In this document: positions 1 to 9,298 of the stretch, in pieces
Position numbering within the stretch: the stretch's first letter is position 1
How the letters are laid out: the number at the start of each line of letters is the position of its first letter
NCBI RefSeq assembly: GCF_042654065.1
Contig: NZ_JBHSFP010000023.1
Location: forward strand, 62,001-126,000
DNA: 64,000 nucleotides
Source of the DNA: Sphaerisporangium dianthi
GTDB taxonomy: Bacteria; Actinomycetota; Actinomycetes; Streptosporangiales; Streptosporangiaceae
Reading direction: 5' to 3'
Notes under the pieces: generated by a model
The model's database searches: none
The model's input: the letters and a program-made list of their open reading frames with translations, nothing else
Told to the model about the DNA's origin: nothing
Position numbers and translations under genes: made by a program

Positions 1-51
1 GCGCCGTGCGGGGTACCACGGCTCCCCCGGGCTATGGCAGGAGCATTGCAG

Positions 52-996
52 ATGAGGCTCAGCGTCTCCGTCGGGCTATGGCAAGATCGCCCGGCCGGCG
101 AGGCGGTGCTCACCGCGCAGATCGCGGACGAGCACGGCTATCCGGAGATATGGGTGGGTGAGATGGCGACGTACGACGCCTTCGCCCTGGCCACGGCGAT
201 CGGCGCGCGCACGCGCCGCGCCGCGCTCACCATCGGTCCCCTGGCGGTCAACGTGCGTGACCCCATGATGATCGCGATGGGCGCCGCCTCCGTCGCGGAC
301 CTCACCGGCAGACCGGTCGGCGTCGCGCTCGGCACCTCCACACCCGTCGTCGTGGAAGAGTGGCACGGCCGGTCCAGAGCCGGCTCCGCTGCGGCGCTCC
401 ACGAGTCCGTCCAGGCGCTCCGGCCGTTGCTGGACGGCGAGAGGTCCGACTTCTCCGGCGCGCACGTCGCCAGCCAGGGGTACCGGCTGCGGCTGGGCGC
501 GCCGCGTTCGCCGATCAGCGTCGCGGCATTCGGACCGGACGCGGTACGCGCCGCGGCGCTGGCCGACCGCATGGTGCTCAACCTGCTCACCCCCTCCTCC
601 GCCGCCCGGCTCATCACCGACCTGCGCCTGCTCACCTGCACGACCAAGGTGGTCGCCTGGGTGGTGGCCGCCGTCGACCCCGGCCAGGCCGCCATCGAGC
701 AGATCCGGCGGGCCATGGTGCCCTACCTCTACGCGCCCGGCTACCGCGAGATGTTCGCCCAGGCCGGCTTCGAGGAGGTGGCCGCCTACGCCCGCACCCG
801 GCCCGACCCGCGCGACCTGCTGGCCGCCATCCCCGACGACATGCTGGAGGCCGTCGCCCTGATCGGCGACTCGGTGGAGATCATGGACCGTCTCGACGCC
901 TACGAGGAGGCGGGCGTGGACGAGGTCGCCCTCGTCCCCGTCAGCACCGACGCCGACCCCTGCGGCGAGGCCACGCTCAAGGCCCTCGCCGATTGA
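52..996 (+). CDS. LLM-class F420-dependent oxidoreductase
   Basis: Luciferase-like monooxygenase fold protein of 314 residues, probably using coenzyme F420 (common for actinobacterial members) or FMN to reduce or oxidise an unknown small molecule in the cytosol. The N-terminus has the usual pattern: a first strand (MRLSVSVGLW), then IADEHGYPEIWVGE and the segment ALATAIGARTRRAALTIG that forms part of the barrel. The C-terminus carries the LIGDSVEIMDRLDAYEEAGVDEV pattern typical of the family. I chose the ATG at 52 because AGGAG lies at 39-43, 8 nt before it; an in-frame ATG at 34 has no ribosome site visible in the window. The substrate cannot be read from the sequence. Confidence 0.85.
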   Translation: MRLSVSVGLWQDRPAGEAVLTAQIADEHGYPEIWVGEMATYDAFALATAIGARTRRAALTIGPLAVNVRDPMMIAMGAASVADLTGRPVGVALGTSTPVVVEEWHGRSRAGSAAALHESVQALRPLLDGERSDFSGAHVASQGYRLRLGAPRSPISVAAFGPDAVRAAALADRMVLNLLTPSSAARLITDLRLLTCTTKVVAWVVAAVDPGQAAIEQIRRAMVPYLYAPGYREMFAQAGFEEVAAYARTRPDPRDLLAAIPDDMLEAVALIGDSVEIMDRLDAYEEAGVDEVALVPVSTDADPCGEATLKALAD

Positions 997-1089
997 CACG
1001 GAACTCCGCATGGGCGGCCGTTCGTTGAGGTGGGGACGCAGAATGGGCGGTGGGGACCTCCCCCGCCCGGCGAACAGAAAGGCCCGGCA

Positions 1090-1281
1090 ATGTCGCCACT
1101 GTCGAAGTACTACGTGGGCGCGGCGATCGCCTCGCTCCTCGCCCTTTTCCTGCTGCCGTCGCTGGTGGCCTGGATCCTGGTGATCGCCGTGCTGGCCGGC
1201 CCGGTCGTGGTCTACTTCATGCTGGACGAGTCACAGCGCACCCGGCTGCGCCGCATCCGCAGGCGCCAGATCGGTCGCTGA
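1090..1281 (+). CDS. small membrane protein
   Basis: A 63-residue protein with one long or two short hydrophobic segments (about residues 8-45: YYVGAAIASLLALFLLPSLV and then WILVIAVLAGPVVVYFMLD), followed by a very basic tail (RTRLRRIRRRQIGR). The tail should sit in the cytoplasm. AAAGG about 8 nt before the ATG supports this start; an upstream in-frame GTG at 1030 would add a low-complexity leader. No family recognised. It lies 93 nt after the LLM gene and may share its transcript. Confidence 0.6.
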   Translation: MSPLSKYYVGAAIASLLALFLLPSLVAWILVIAVLAGPVVVYFMLDESQRTRLRRIRRRQIGR

Positions 1282-1331
1282 CCACCGCCTCGTGACGGGG
1301 CGGGCGCCCGTCCTGTCACGCGACGGCGAGA

Positions 1332-1652
1332 TCACGCCGGGGCGACCGCGATCTGCCGCTGGACGCGATGGGTCACCTTGCGCTCGATCACGAACGACAG
1401 GAACGGGATGGTGCCCGCGAGCAGCACGCCCAGCGTGTACGGCCACGACCAGCGGGCCTTGAGCCCGAGGTTGAGGGCGGTCAGCAGGTACACCGCGTAG
1501 ACGAAGCCGTGCACAGGGCCGACGACGGCGACGGGCGTGGCGTTGTCGAAGCCGTACTTCACGACCATGGCCACCACCAGGGCGAGCAGCATGCAGCCGA
1601 CGATGTAGGCCATCACCCTGAAGGGTTTGAGCGCGGATTCCACGACGATCAT
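1332..1652 (-). CDS. DUF3817 integral membrane protein
   Basis: A 106-residue membrane protein matching the DUF3817 family. Three hydrophobic segments are visible: about residues 12-32 (VMAYIVGCMLLALVVAMVV), 45-62 (PVHGFVYAVYLLTAL) and 73-90. The motif GPVHGFVYAVYLLTAL is the family hallmark. The function of the family is unknown. It lies 73 nt downstream of the SURF1 gene on the same strand, so the two are probably co-transcribed. The ATG at 1652 is the first start before the conserved region; longer upstream frames are non-coding-looking. Confidence 0.8.
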   Translation of the reverse strand: MIVVESALKPFRVMAYIVGCMLLALVVAMVVKYGFDNATPVAVVGPVHGFVYAVYLLTALNLGLKARWSWPYTLGVLLAGTIPFLSFVIERKVTHRVQRQIAVAPA

Positions 1653-1725
1653 TACCTCGCTAGCTGAGCGGTCACCACACGATATCCCGGTGGGGCCGTG
1701 GTCACTCCCGCGGGGACGTGCCCGC

Positions 1726-2544
1726 TCAGGCCCTCGCCCCTTCGACCGCGTCCTCGCCCGGTCCCTCCTCATCGGCGGGGCGGCCGCCGCGCAGCGTGTC
1801 GCGCACGAAGTGGAACCACATGAAGACCGCGAACCCGGCGAAGATCCACCATTGCGCGGCGTATGCGAGGTTGCGCCAGGTGAAGCCGCCGCGCTCGGTG
1901 GGCGGCGGCACGGCGACCTGCCGCGCGGCCTGGCCGGCCGGCGACGGCGTCCCCGCCTGCGACGTCGCCACCAGGAAGCCGTCACGGAGCCGCACGCCCC
2001 GCCAGACGTTGACCAGCTCGGACGTCGAGACCGTGGCCACCTGCCCGGCGGGCAGCGGGGCCGTCCGCCGTCTGGCGAAGTCGGTCGGCTCGGACGGCTG
2101 GACGCGCCCCGTCACGGTCACCGTCCCGCCGGGGACGGCCGTCGCGGGGTCGGCGGCGGACGGCACCCAGCCGCGGACGACCGGCGTCACCGTCCCGTCG
2201 GAGAGCGTGAGCGGCGTGAGCAGCCAGTAGCCGTCGTCCCCGCCCGTCGCCGCGCCGCCGCCCGACTCGACGGTCGGCGCGCGCTCGGCCACCAGGAGCT
2301 GGCGGGAGGCGTCGTAGGTGCCCCGCGCGGCCACCCGGCGGCTGGCGGACTCGGGGGGCATGCGTTCGCCGGCGGGCACCAGCGTGGTCAGTTCGACGGG
2401 CGCCGGGTCGGAGAGGACGTGGGCCCGCCCGGACTCCTCGAACACCCCGAGCTGCCAGCGTCCGAGAAAGGCGAACGAGATCAGCACCGCGATGGTGACC
2501 AGGTGCAGGCCCACAAGGCGGGGCGACAACAGCGTCCGCAACAT
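1726..2544 (-). CDS. SURF1-family cytochrome oxidase assembly protein
   Basis: A 272-residue SURF1 homologue. The family has one transmembrane segment at each end and an extracytoplasmic domain between them, and helps assemble the haem a-containing cytochrome c oxidase. The first segment is at about residues 10-28 (VGLHLVTIAVLISFAFLGRWQLG, with the conserved GxWQ-like GRWQLG). The second is at about 225-245 (WRNLAYAAQWWIFAGFAVF), followed by a charged tail. GWVP after the beta-rich region is also typical. It starts 159 nt from, and divergent to, the small protein gene at 2704 and precedes the DUF3817 gene. Confidence 0.88.
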   Translation of the reverse strand: MLRTLLSPRLVGLHLVTIAVLISFAFLGRWQLGVFEESGRAHVLSDPAPVELTTLVPAGERMPPESASRRVAARGTYDASRQLLVAERAPTVESGGGAATGGDDGYWLLTPLTLSDGTVTPVVRGWVPSAADPATAVPGGTVTVTGRVQPSEPTDFARRRTAPLPAGQVATVSTSELVNVWRGVRLRDGFLVATSQAGTPSPAGQAARQVAVPPPTERGGFTWRNLAYAAQWWIFAGFAVFMWFHFVRDTLRGGRPADEEGPGEDAVEGARA

Positions 2545-2703
2545 GTCCCAACGCTATCCGCCCGGGCCCGCGGTCCCGTCCGCCGGTCCGCACCCCCGCG
2601 CGGGGAGGTGGGACCAGGATGAGGCGTTTCAGGGCCGATCAGGGCGAGGTCGAACTGGCATAAAGGACGTCAAGTGTCGCCGGGGGTGGCTAAAGTTCCT
2701 CCC

Positions 2704-2874
2704 ATGTCGGAACCTCAGATTGATCCTGCTGGCAACACTCAGCAGTTCAAAGCCTTCGCCCAGCGCCAGGAGCCCGAGGCCGCCGCGCCGCAGCGGTCCC
2801 GCCTGATCCCCATCGTCGCGGTGGTCGCCGCCGTGATCGTCGTCGCCGTGGTGGTCTTCCTGCTCGTCAGGTAG
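2704..2874 (+). CDS. small single-pass membrane protein
   Basis: A 56-residue protein: a hydrophilic, Gln/Pro-rich N-terminal half (residues 1-33) and a C-terminal transmembrane helix (about 34-55, IPIVAVVAAVIVVAVVVFLLV), ending in a single Arg. This is a tail-anchor-like layout. There is no ribosome-binding site before the ATG, but TAAAGT lies 7 nt upstream, which fits a -10 element for a leaderless transcript. No family recognised. Confidence 0.55.
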   Translation: MSEPQIDPAGNTQQFKAFAQRQEPEAAAPQRSRLIPIVAVVAAVIVVAVVVFLLVR

Positions 2875-3055
2875 TTCCCGGAACAGGTGCCTCGCGCCGT
2901 CGGCGACCCGCCGTCGGCGCCGTTGCCATGCCCGCGCTCGGAGACGGTTCGCGACGGGCCTATCGTGGAGCGGATCGCCGGCGAAGAGGGCAGACCCCCG
3001 AGACTCGCTCACGATCTCATGCTGATCGCGTCCAACAGCGTGCGGGGGAGATGAC

Positions 3056-4519
3056 ATGGCGGCCGCGGGTCCGGGCATCACCATCATCGGCTCCGGCTTC
3101 GCCGGCCTCTGCATGGCGATCAAGCTCAAGGAGGCCGGGTACCACGACTTCGTCATCCTGGAGAAGGACGCGGAGCTCGGCGGCACCTGGCGGGACAACA
3201 CCTATCCCGGCTGCGCCTGCGACGTCCCCTCCCCCATGTACTCCTTCTCCTTCGAGCTCAACCCCGGCTGGACCCGGCTGTTCGCCCCCCAGCGGGAGAT
3301 CTGGGACTACATGCGCGCCTGCGCCGAGAAGTACGGGCTCATGCCGCACCTGCGCCTCGGCAAGAAGGTCAGCGCGCTTTCCTACCTGGACGGCGAGCAC
3401 CGCTGGCGGGTGAGCACCGAGGACGGCGAGACGTTCACGACGAACGCGGTCGTCGCGGGGCTCGGCGGGCTGCACGTCCCCTCGCTGCCGGACATCCCGG
3501 GGCGCGAGTCGTTCACCGGGCCGGCCTTCCACTCCGCCCGCTGGGACCACGCGCTCGACCTGACCGGCAAGCGGGTCGCGGTCGTCGGCACCGGAGCCTC
3601 CGCCGTCCAGTTCGTCCCGCGGATCGCCCCCGTGGTGCGCAAGCTGCACGTCTTCCAGCGGACGGCCCCGTGGATCCAGCCCAAGCCCGACGTGCCGCTG
3701 TCGGAGCGCACGAGAAGGACCCTGCGGGCGTTCCCGCCCGCGGGCCGCGCGCTGCGCGACGGCGTCTACTGGCTGCTGGAGACCCGCGCCCTCGGGTTCG
3801 CCGTCGACCCGCGCCTGATGAAGGCCCACCGGGCCGTCGCCCTGCGCCACCTCGCCGCCCAGGTGCCCGAACCGGAGCTGCGCGCCAAGCTGACGCCCGG
3901 CTACACGATCGGCTGCAAGCGCATCCTGCTCGCCAGCGACTACTATCCGGCGCTCCGCCGCGACAACGTCGAGCTGGTCACCGACCGCATCTCCGAGATC
4001 CGCGAGCGTTCGATCGTCGACGCCACCGGGCGCGAGCACCCCGTGGACGTGCTGATCTACGGCACCGGCTTCGACGTCGCCGAGTCGCTCGGCGGGCAGC
4101 GGATCACCGGCAGGAACGGCCTGGAACTCCAGGAGGCGTGGAGCGGGGGCATCCAGGCCTATCTGGGCACCGTCACGGCCGGCTTCCCCAATCTGTTCTT
4201 CCTGCTCGGGCCGAACACCGGGCTCGGGCACAACTCGGTCGTCTTCATGATCGAGGCGCAGGTGCGCTACATCATCTCCTGCCTGCGCCTGCTCTCGGCG
4301 GCCCGGGCGAGGGCGCTGGACGTGCGGCCCTCGGCCGAGCGGGCGTACAACGACGGGCTCCAGCGGCGGCTGGACCGCCTGGTCTGGTCCAAGGGCGGCT
4401 GCACGAGCTGGTATCTCGACGGCGAGGGCAGGAACCGAACCCTGTGGCCGGGCTTCACGTTCGAGTTCTGGGCACGCACCCGCGCCGTGAAGCCCGAAGC
4501 CTTCGAGCTGATCCCCTGA
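3056..4519 (+). CDS. flavin monooxygenase, Baeyer-Villiger type
   Basis: Group B flavoprotein monooxygenase of 487 residues that should use FAD and NADPH. It has the N-terminal FAD-binding GxGxxG (IIGSGFAGLCMAIKLKEAG, residues 9-27) and a second NADPH-binding GxGxxx site (VAVVGTGASAVQFVP). Just before that is FTGPAFHSARWD, which fits the Baeyer-Villiger fingerprint FxGxxxHxxxW[P/D]. The product probably oxygenates a ketone, perhaps a cyclic or steroid one, but the substrate is not readable. GGGGGAG at 3044-3050 supports the ATG at 3056. The gene ends convergently, 37 nt from the gamma-glutamyltransferase. Confidence 0.88.
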   Translation: MAAAGPGITIIGSGFAGLCMAIKLKEAGYHDFVILEKDAELGGTWRDNTYPGCACDVPSPMYSFSFELNPGWTRLFAPQREIWDYMRACAEKYGLMPHLRLGKKVSALSYLDGEHRWRVSTEDGETFTTNAVVAGLGGLHVPSLPDIPGRESFTGPAFHSARWDHALDLTGKRVAVVGTGASAVQFVPRIAPVVRKLHVFQRTAPWIQPKPDVPLSERTRRTLRAFPPAGRALRDGVYWLLETRALGFAVDPRLMKAHRAVALRHLAAQVPEPELRAKLTPGYTIGCKRILLASDYYPALRRDNVELVTDRISEIRERSIVDATGREHPVDVLIYGTGFDVAESLGGQRITGRNGLELQEAWSGGIQAYLGTVTAGFPNLFFLLGPNTGLGHNSVVFMIEAQVRYIISCLRLLSAARARALDVRPSAERAYNDGLQRRLDRLVWSKGGCTSWYLDGEGRNRTLWPGFTFEFWARTRAVKPEAFELIP

Positions 4520-4556
4520 CCCGACCTCCCTTAGCCGTCCGGCCGCCGGAGGGCGG

Positions 4557-6395
4557 TCAGGGATGGGAAGGCGTCACCACCAGGGCGCTGCCTCCACCCC
4601 GCCGGGACGGCTCGGCGACCGCCTGGATCTTGCCCCTGCCCAGGAACTCCAGGCCGGTGGCCGCGCCGATCTCGCCGACCGGCGGGCCGGGGACGAGCGT
4701 GAAGGTGTGGCCCCGCAGGCCCAGCTCGGCGCCATAGCGGTCGATGAACGCCTGCTCGGCCTGCGTCGCGGCGGCGTTGCGCTGGCTCGCCCGCGGCGCC
4801 GCGACCGCGTCGGGCAGCGACATGCCGAACTCGTACCGGTTCACGAGGATCTGCAGCACCGTCGTGATGATGGTCGCGCCGCCCGGCGAGCCGACCGCGA
4901 GAAGCGGCCTGCCGTTCTTGAGCACGATCGTGGGCGCCATCGACGACCGGGGCCGCTTGCCGGGGGCCGGCAGGTTCGGGTCGCCGGGCGCCGGGCCGAA
5001 GCTGAAGTCGGTCAGCTCGTTGTTCAGCAGGAACCCGCGGCCGGGGACGACGATGCCGTTGCCGCCGGTCTGCTCGATCGTGATGTTGTACGCGGCCACG
5101 TTGCCCCAGCGGTCGGCCACGACCAGGTGGGTCGTCTCGGGTCCCTCGGGCTTCTCCGCCTGTCCCTCGCCGCCCTTGCCCGCCTGGCCGGCGTCACCGG
5201 CGCCCGCGGGCCGGCAGCCGCCGTAGGAACCGTCGGGCGATCCGGGAGCGGCCGGGTTCGGCATCGCGACGTCGCCGATCAGGCAGGCGCGCTCCTTGGC
5301 GAAACCGTCCGACAGCAGTTCCTTGAGCGGCACCTCGACGTAGCCCGGGTCGCCCACGAACTTGTTGCGGTCGGCGAAGGCCAGCCGGGACGCCTCGAGG
5401 TACTCGTGCAGGCCGACCTTGGGCAGCGCCTGGAGGATCTTCAGCGCCTCGCCGACCGTCGAGCCGCCGGAGGACGGCGGCGCCATGCCGTAGACGTCCA
5501 GCGAGCCGTAGCCCACCTTGGTCGGCGGGCGCTCCAGCGCGCGGTAGGCGCGCAGGTCGGACAGCTCCATCAGCCCCGGCCGCACGACCCGGGCGGCGCC
5601 GGGCCTGACCGGCGGCCTCTTGACCGTGGCGACGACCTCCTCGCCGAGCCGCCCGCCGTACAGCCAGCCGCCGCCGCGCCGTCCGAGCTCGCGGTACGTC
5701 GCGGCCAGGTCGGGGTTGCGGAAGACCGACCCCACGGGAGGCGGGGCGCCCTTCGGCAGATACAGGGCGGCGGTGGAGGTGAAGTCGGCGAAGCGGGCGG
5801 CGTTCTGCGCCGTCTGGTCGTAGAACGTCTGGTCGACCGTGAAGCCCTTCGCCGCGACGTCGGCGGCCGGCTGGAGCGCCTGCTTGAGCGAGATGGTGCC
5901 GTAGCGCCGCAGCGCGAGCTCCCATTGGGCCACGCTGCCGGGAACGCCCGCCGACAGGCCGCTGGTCACCGCGTCGGCGAACGGGATCGGGGCGCCGTTC
6001 TCCTGGAACGAGGTCTCGGTCATCGCCTGCGGGGCCTTCTCGCGCCCGTCGATCGTCACGACCTTCTCGCGCCGGGCGTCGTAGTAGACGAGGAACCCGC
6101 CGCCCGCGAGGCCGGCCGAGTACGGCTCGGTGACGCCCAGAGTGGCCGCGCCGGCGACCGCGGCGTCCATCGCGTTGCCTCCGCGCTTCAGCACACCGAG
6201 GGCGGCCTTGCTCGCGTCCAGGTCGACGGTCGAGACGGCCCCGCCGTACCCCTCGGCCACCGGGACCTTGGCGGCCGGCTGCCCGTGCGGGGGCCCCGCC
6301 AGGGCGGGCGACGACGCGGCGCTGCCGGGCGGGGCGAGGAGCGCGAGCGAGGCGGCGACCCCGACGAAGGGAACGGTCATGCGGCGAAGGCTCAT
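4557..6395 (-). CDS. ggt: gamma-glutamyltransferase, secreted
   Basis: An Ntn-hydrolase of 612 residues that cleaves the gamma-glutamyl bond of glutathione and related compounds outside the membrane. It is made as one chain and cuts itself before a Thr. The Thr is visible at residue 421 (ETTHLVVADRWGNVAAYN), and the substrate-binding GSPGGATI and SSMAPTIV motifs follow. The N-terminus is a signal peptide (RRMTVPFVGVAASLALLAPPGSAASS). Odd: a stretch of about 25 residues rich in Gly, Ala, Lys and Glu sits directly before the cleavage site. I took the start at 6395, which has GAGG 6 nt upstream; an ATG at 6407 is also in frame. It is divergent from the histidine kinase gene. Confidence 0.92.
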   Translation of the reverse strand: MSLRRMTVPFVGVAASLALLAPPGSAASSPALAGPPHGQPAAKVPVAEGYGGAVSTVDLDASKAALGVLKRGGNAMDAAVAGAATLGVTEPYSAGLAGGGFLVYYDARREKVVTIDGREKAPQAMTETSFQENGAPIPFADAVTSGLSAGVPGSVAQWELALRRYGTISLKQALQPAADVAAKGFTVDQTFYDQTAQNAARFADFTSTAALYLPKGAPPPVGSVFRNPDLAATYRELGRRGGGWLYGGRLGEEVVATVKRPPVRPGAARVVRPGLMELSDLRAYRALERPPTKVGYGSLDVYGMAPPSSGGSTVGEALKILQALPKVGLHEYLEASRLAFADRNKFVGDPGYVEVPLKELLSDGFAKERACLIGDVAMPNPAAPGSPDGSYGGCRPAGAGDAGQAGKGGEGQAEKPEGPETTHLVVADRWGNVAAYNITIEQTGGNGIVVPGRGFLLNNELTDFSFGPAPGDPNLPAPGKRPRSSMAPTIVLKNGRPLLAVGSPGGATIITTVLQILVNRYEFGMSLPDAVAAPRASQRNAAATQAEQAFIDRYGAELGLRGHTFTLVPGPPVGEIGAATGLEFLGRGKIQAVAEPSRRGGGSALVVTPSHP

Positions 6396-6674
6396 GGCGG
6401 ACCTCATTCCTAGATCGCACCAGCATTGACTCACAGCATCACAACCTGGGTCAACAGTGATCAAACGCGCGGGCGGCGCATCGCGGCGCCCGCCGGAGGG
6501 CGTCCCCGCGTTTTCCAGGGCCGCCCCGCGCCACCCGGGCACCTGTTCACCGTGAGCGACCGAAGTGTAGCGCGGAGTCGTGCGCGCCGTCGCGGGCCCG
6601 TACACCGGGAAACGTAGACGGCCCTGCCACTCTGGGACGATGCGCTGGTCAGCGCACTGACGTACCGTTCTTGC

Positions 6675-7835
6675 GTGCGCGCGAAACCTCCTCACTGGGT
6701 CGACCCCATGCTGCCTCTGCTGGTCGGCATGGCACAGGTCTGGGGCACCCTTGGCGCACAGAGACCCCAAATCCACCCGGCCGAGATCCAAAGCCGCATT
6801 CCCCTCGACCCCTTGGGCTTCGCGCTGCTCGCGGCGGGGCCGCTGGCGCTCGTCATCCGCCGCGCCCACCCGGTCCTCACGCTGTGGTCGGCCGTCGTCG
6901 TCACCGCCCTGTACGTCTACAAGGGCTACTCCTACGGCCCGGTGTTCATCAGCCCGGTCATCGCCCTCTTCAACGCCGTGCTGACCGGGCACCGCCGCGC
7001 CGCCTACACCGCCGCGGGCCTGCTCTGGCTCGGCTTCGTCGGCTACGCCACCTGGCTGCTCCCCCTGCCGTCGGGATGGGTCCACCACGCGGCCATCGGA
7101 GCGGCCCTCCTGGTGGTGCTCACCGCCGCCGAAGTCGTCCGCGCCCGCCGCGAGCAGCGCGCGGAGCGCGAGCGGGTGGGGCGCGAAGAGGCCAGGCGGC
7201 AGGCGAGCGAGGAACGCCTGTCCATGGCGCAGGAGCTGCACGACGTGCTCGGGCACAGCATCTCGCTGATCCACGTCCAGGCGTCCACGGCGCTGCACCT
7301 GATCGACGAACATCCGGAACAGGCGCGCACGGCGCTGACGACCATCAAGCAGGCCAGCAAGGACGTGCTGACCGAGATGCGGTCGCTGCTCGGGGTGCTC
7401 CGCGACGACGCGCCGCGCTCCCCCACCGCCGACCTGTCCCAGCTCGACGAGCTGATCGAGCGCAGCGGTCCCCACGTCGTCAAACGCGTCTCCGGCACGC
7501 CCCGCCCGCTGCCGCCCGGCGTCGAGCGCGCCGCCTACCGCATCGTCCAGGAGTCGCTCACCAACGTGACCAAGCACGCCCCCGGCGCGCGGGCGACGGT
7601 CACGCTCGCCTACGGCCCCGACCGGCTCACCGTCCGCGTCGCCGACAGCGGCGCCACCGTGCCGGGCGCGCTGTCCGGCGAAGGGGGCGGCAACGGCATC
7701 CCCGGCATGCGCGAGCGCGCCACCGCGCTCGGCGGCACCCTGACGGCGGGGCCGGCCGAACCTGGCTTCCAGGTCGAGGCCCTGCTTCCCATCCCGCCCG
7801 TGGCGGGCGCCGACTCCTCCGAGGACCCCGAATGA
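6675..7835 (+). CDS. two-component sensor histidine kinase, NarL/DesK type
   Basis: A 386-residue sensor kinase. The N-terminal 150 residues hold about four to five transmembrane helices with little extracytoplasmic sequence, so it probably senses the membrane or an intramembrane signal. The HisKA_3 dimerisation segment follows, with the phosphorylated His at residue 189 (MAQELHDVLGHSISLI). The HATPase has QESLTNVTKHAPGA (N box) and GNGIPGMRERA (G box). The start is a GTG without a clear ribosome site; ATG at 6708 is an alternative. Its stop overlaps the next ATG (ATGA), so the kinase and regulator are translationally coupled. The signal is unknown. Confidence 0.93.
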   Translation: MRAKPPHWVDPMLPLLVGMAQVWGTLGAQRPQIHPAEIQSRIPLDPLGFALLAAGPLALVIRRAHPVLTLWSAVVVTALYVYKGYSYGPVFISPVIALFNAVLTGHRRAAYTAAGLLWLGFVGYATWLLPLPSGWVHHAAIGAALLVVLTAAEVVRARREQRAERERVGREEARRQASEERLSMAQELHDVLGHSISLIHVQASTALHLIDEHPEQARTALTTIKQASKDVLTEMRSLLGVLRDDAPRSPTADLSQLDELIERSGPHVVKRVSGTPRPLPPGVERAAYRIVQESLTNVTKHAPGARATVTLAYGPDRLTVRVADSGATVPGALSGEGGGNGIPGMRERATALGGTLTAGPAEPGFQVEALLPIPPVAGADSSEDPE

Positions 7836-8479
7836 TCAAAATCCTGCTGGCCGACGACCAGGCCCTCGTCCGCGCCGGGTTCCGCGCCCTGCTCGACGCC
7901 CAGGACGGCATGACCGTGGTGGCCGAGGCCTCCGACGGAGCGGAGGCCATCCGGCTCGCGGAGCGGCACGCGCCCGACGTGGCGCTGATGGACATCCGCA
8001 TGCCCGGCATGGACGGGCTCACCGCGACGCGCAAGATGCCCGCGGCCGTGAAGGTCATCATCCTGACGACCTTCGAGCTGGACGAGTACGTCTTCGAGGC
8101 GCTGCGCGGCGGGGCGAGCGGCTTCCTCGTCAAGGACACCGAGCCGGCCGAGCTGATCCAGGCGGTCCGCGTCGTCGCGGCGGGCGAGGCCCTGCTGTCG
8201 CCGAGCGTCACGCGGCGCCTGATCGCCGAGTACGCCTCCCGCGCCAAGGAGCCGAGGACCACGGCCGGCCTCGACCAGCTGACCGAGCGCGAGCGCGAGG
8301 TCCTCACGCTGGTCGGCGCCGGGATGACCAACGACGAGATCGCCGCCAAGCTGTTCATGGCCCCGGCCACGGCGAAGACCCACGTGAGCCGGGCCATGAT
8401 GAAGCTCGCTGCCCGCGACCGCGCCCAGCTCGTCGTCATCGCCTACGAATCCGGCCTCGTCAGACCCGGCTGGGTCTAG
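7832..8479 (+). CDS. NarL/FixJ-family response regulator
   Basis: A 215-residue response regulator paired with the upstream kinase. The receiver domain has the acidic pair at residues 8-9 (LLADDQ), the phospho-acceptor Asp54 (ALMDIRMPGMDG), Thr at TTF and the Lys in FLVKD. The C-terminal LuxR-type helix-turn-helix is LTEREREVLTLVGAGMTNDEIAAKLFMAPATAKTHVSR. It should bind DNA as a phosphorylated dimer and activate unknown targets. The degenerate GACC-rich region just downstream may be worth comparing as a target. Confidence 0.95.
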   Translation: MIKILLADDQALVRAGFRALLDAQDGMTVVAEASDGAEAIRLAERHAPDVALMDIRMPGMDGLTATRKMPAAVKVIILTTFELDEYVFEALRGGASGFLVKDTEPAELIQAVRVVAAGEALLSPSVTRRLIAEYASRAKEPRTTAGLDQLTEREREVLTLVGAGMTNDEIAAKLFMAPATAKTHVSRAMMKLAARDRAQLVVIAYESGLVRPGWV

Positions 8480-8689
8480 CCCCCCGGTCTGCCCCAGCCA
8501 GGTCCGCCACCCGGGTACAACCAGCCCAAGCCTGACCTTCTGCGGCCTGCCCCCGGATCTGACCAATCCGGGTGTGACCAGCCCCGGTCCGACCACCGGG
8601 TATGACCGGAGCGGGCCGGCGTCTGGCGGCGCCGGTCGTCCGGCGGGGCGGTTCAGCGGCGCTTCGCGGGTGCGGGCAGGCTTGTCCTC
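8480..8689. repeat. degenerate GACC-rich direct repeats
   Basis: This spacer holds several loosely repeated units of about 20 bp built on a core like GGTCTGACCANNCCGGGT (for instance near 8500, 8565 and 8595). No gene is visible in it. The repeats are imperfect and may simply be expanded low-complexity DNA, or binding sites for the adjacent response regulator. I cannot tell which from one copy of the locus. Confidence 0.4.
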
Positions 8690-9298
8690 ATGAGACATGA
8701 CGACATCGTGGTCCCCGGCACGTCCGCCTCCCGCGCGGCGCTGGAGGTGGCGACCGCCTACTGCTCGCCCGCCCTGCTGAACCACAGTGTGCGCTCTTAC
8801 CTGTGGGCGGCCTCCTACGCCACGCTGAACGACATCGCGTTCGACGCCGAGCTGCTCTACGTCTCGTCGATGCTGCACGACATCGGGCTGGTCAAGGAGT
8901 TCGACAGCCACACGGTGCCGTTCGAGGAGGCGGGCGGCCACGTCGCCTGGGTGTTCGGCGCGGCGGCCGGCTGGCCCGCCGAGCGGCGCACGCGGGCCCT
9001 TGAGGTGATCGTGCGCCACATGTGGGCCGAGGTCGACGTCGAGCAGGACCCAGAGGGGCACCTGCTGGAGCTCGCGACGGCCCTGGACATCTCCGGGCGG
9101 CGGCCGGAGGCCTGGCCCGCCGGCCTGCGCGCGGAGGTGCTGCGGCGGCTGCCCCGCCTGGACCTGGCCGAAGAGTTCGTGGCGTGCTTCCAGGCCCAGG
9201 CGGAGCGCAAGCCGGACAGCGTCGCCGCGCGGTTCGTGCGCGGCGGCATGGCCGCGCGCGTCGCCGCCAACCCCCTGGAGACCGCGGAGCGGACCTGA
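8690..9298 (+). CDS. HD-domain phosphohydrolase-like protein
   Basis: A 202-residue protein of the HD superfamily, in the subgroup that includes cyanamide-hydratase-like enzymes. The metal ligands are visible: His32 (LLNHSVRSYLW) and the His63-Asp64 pair (SSMLHDIGLV), with further His residues downstream (FDSHTVPFEEAGGH, IVRHMW). It should bind a divalent metal in the cytosol; the substrate is unknown. It stands alone between two repeat-rich spacers. Confidence 0.82.
   Translation: MRHDDIVVPGTSASRAALEVATAYCSPALLNHSVRSYLWAASYATLNDIAFDAELLYVSSMLHDIGLVKEFDSHTVPFEEAGGHVAWVFGAAAGWPAERRTRALEVIVRHMWAEVDVEQDPEGHLLELATALDISGRRPEAWPAGLRAEVLRRLPRLDLAEEFVACFQAQAERKPDSVAARFVRGGMAARVAANPLETAERT

Noticed and set aside
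4557..7577. A reading frame of about 1000 codons on the minus strand running from the gamma-glutamyltransferase gene through the histidine kinase gene.
   Set aside because: The part beyond 6395 is antisense to the kinase, has no protein pattern, and the real gene starts at a signal peptide. Long shadow frames are normal at this GC content.
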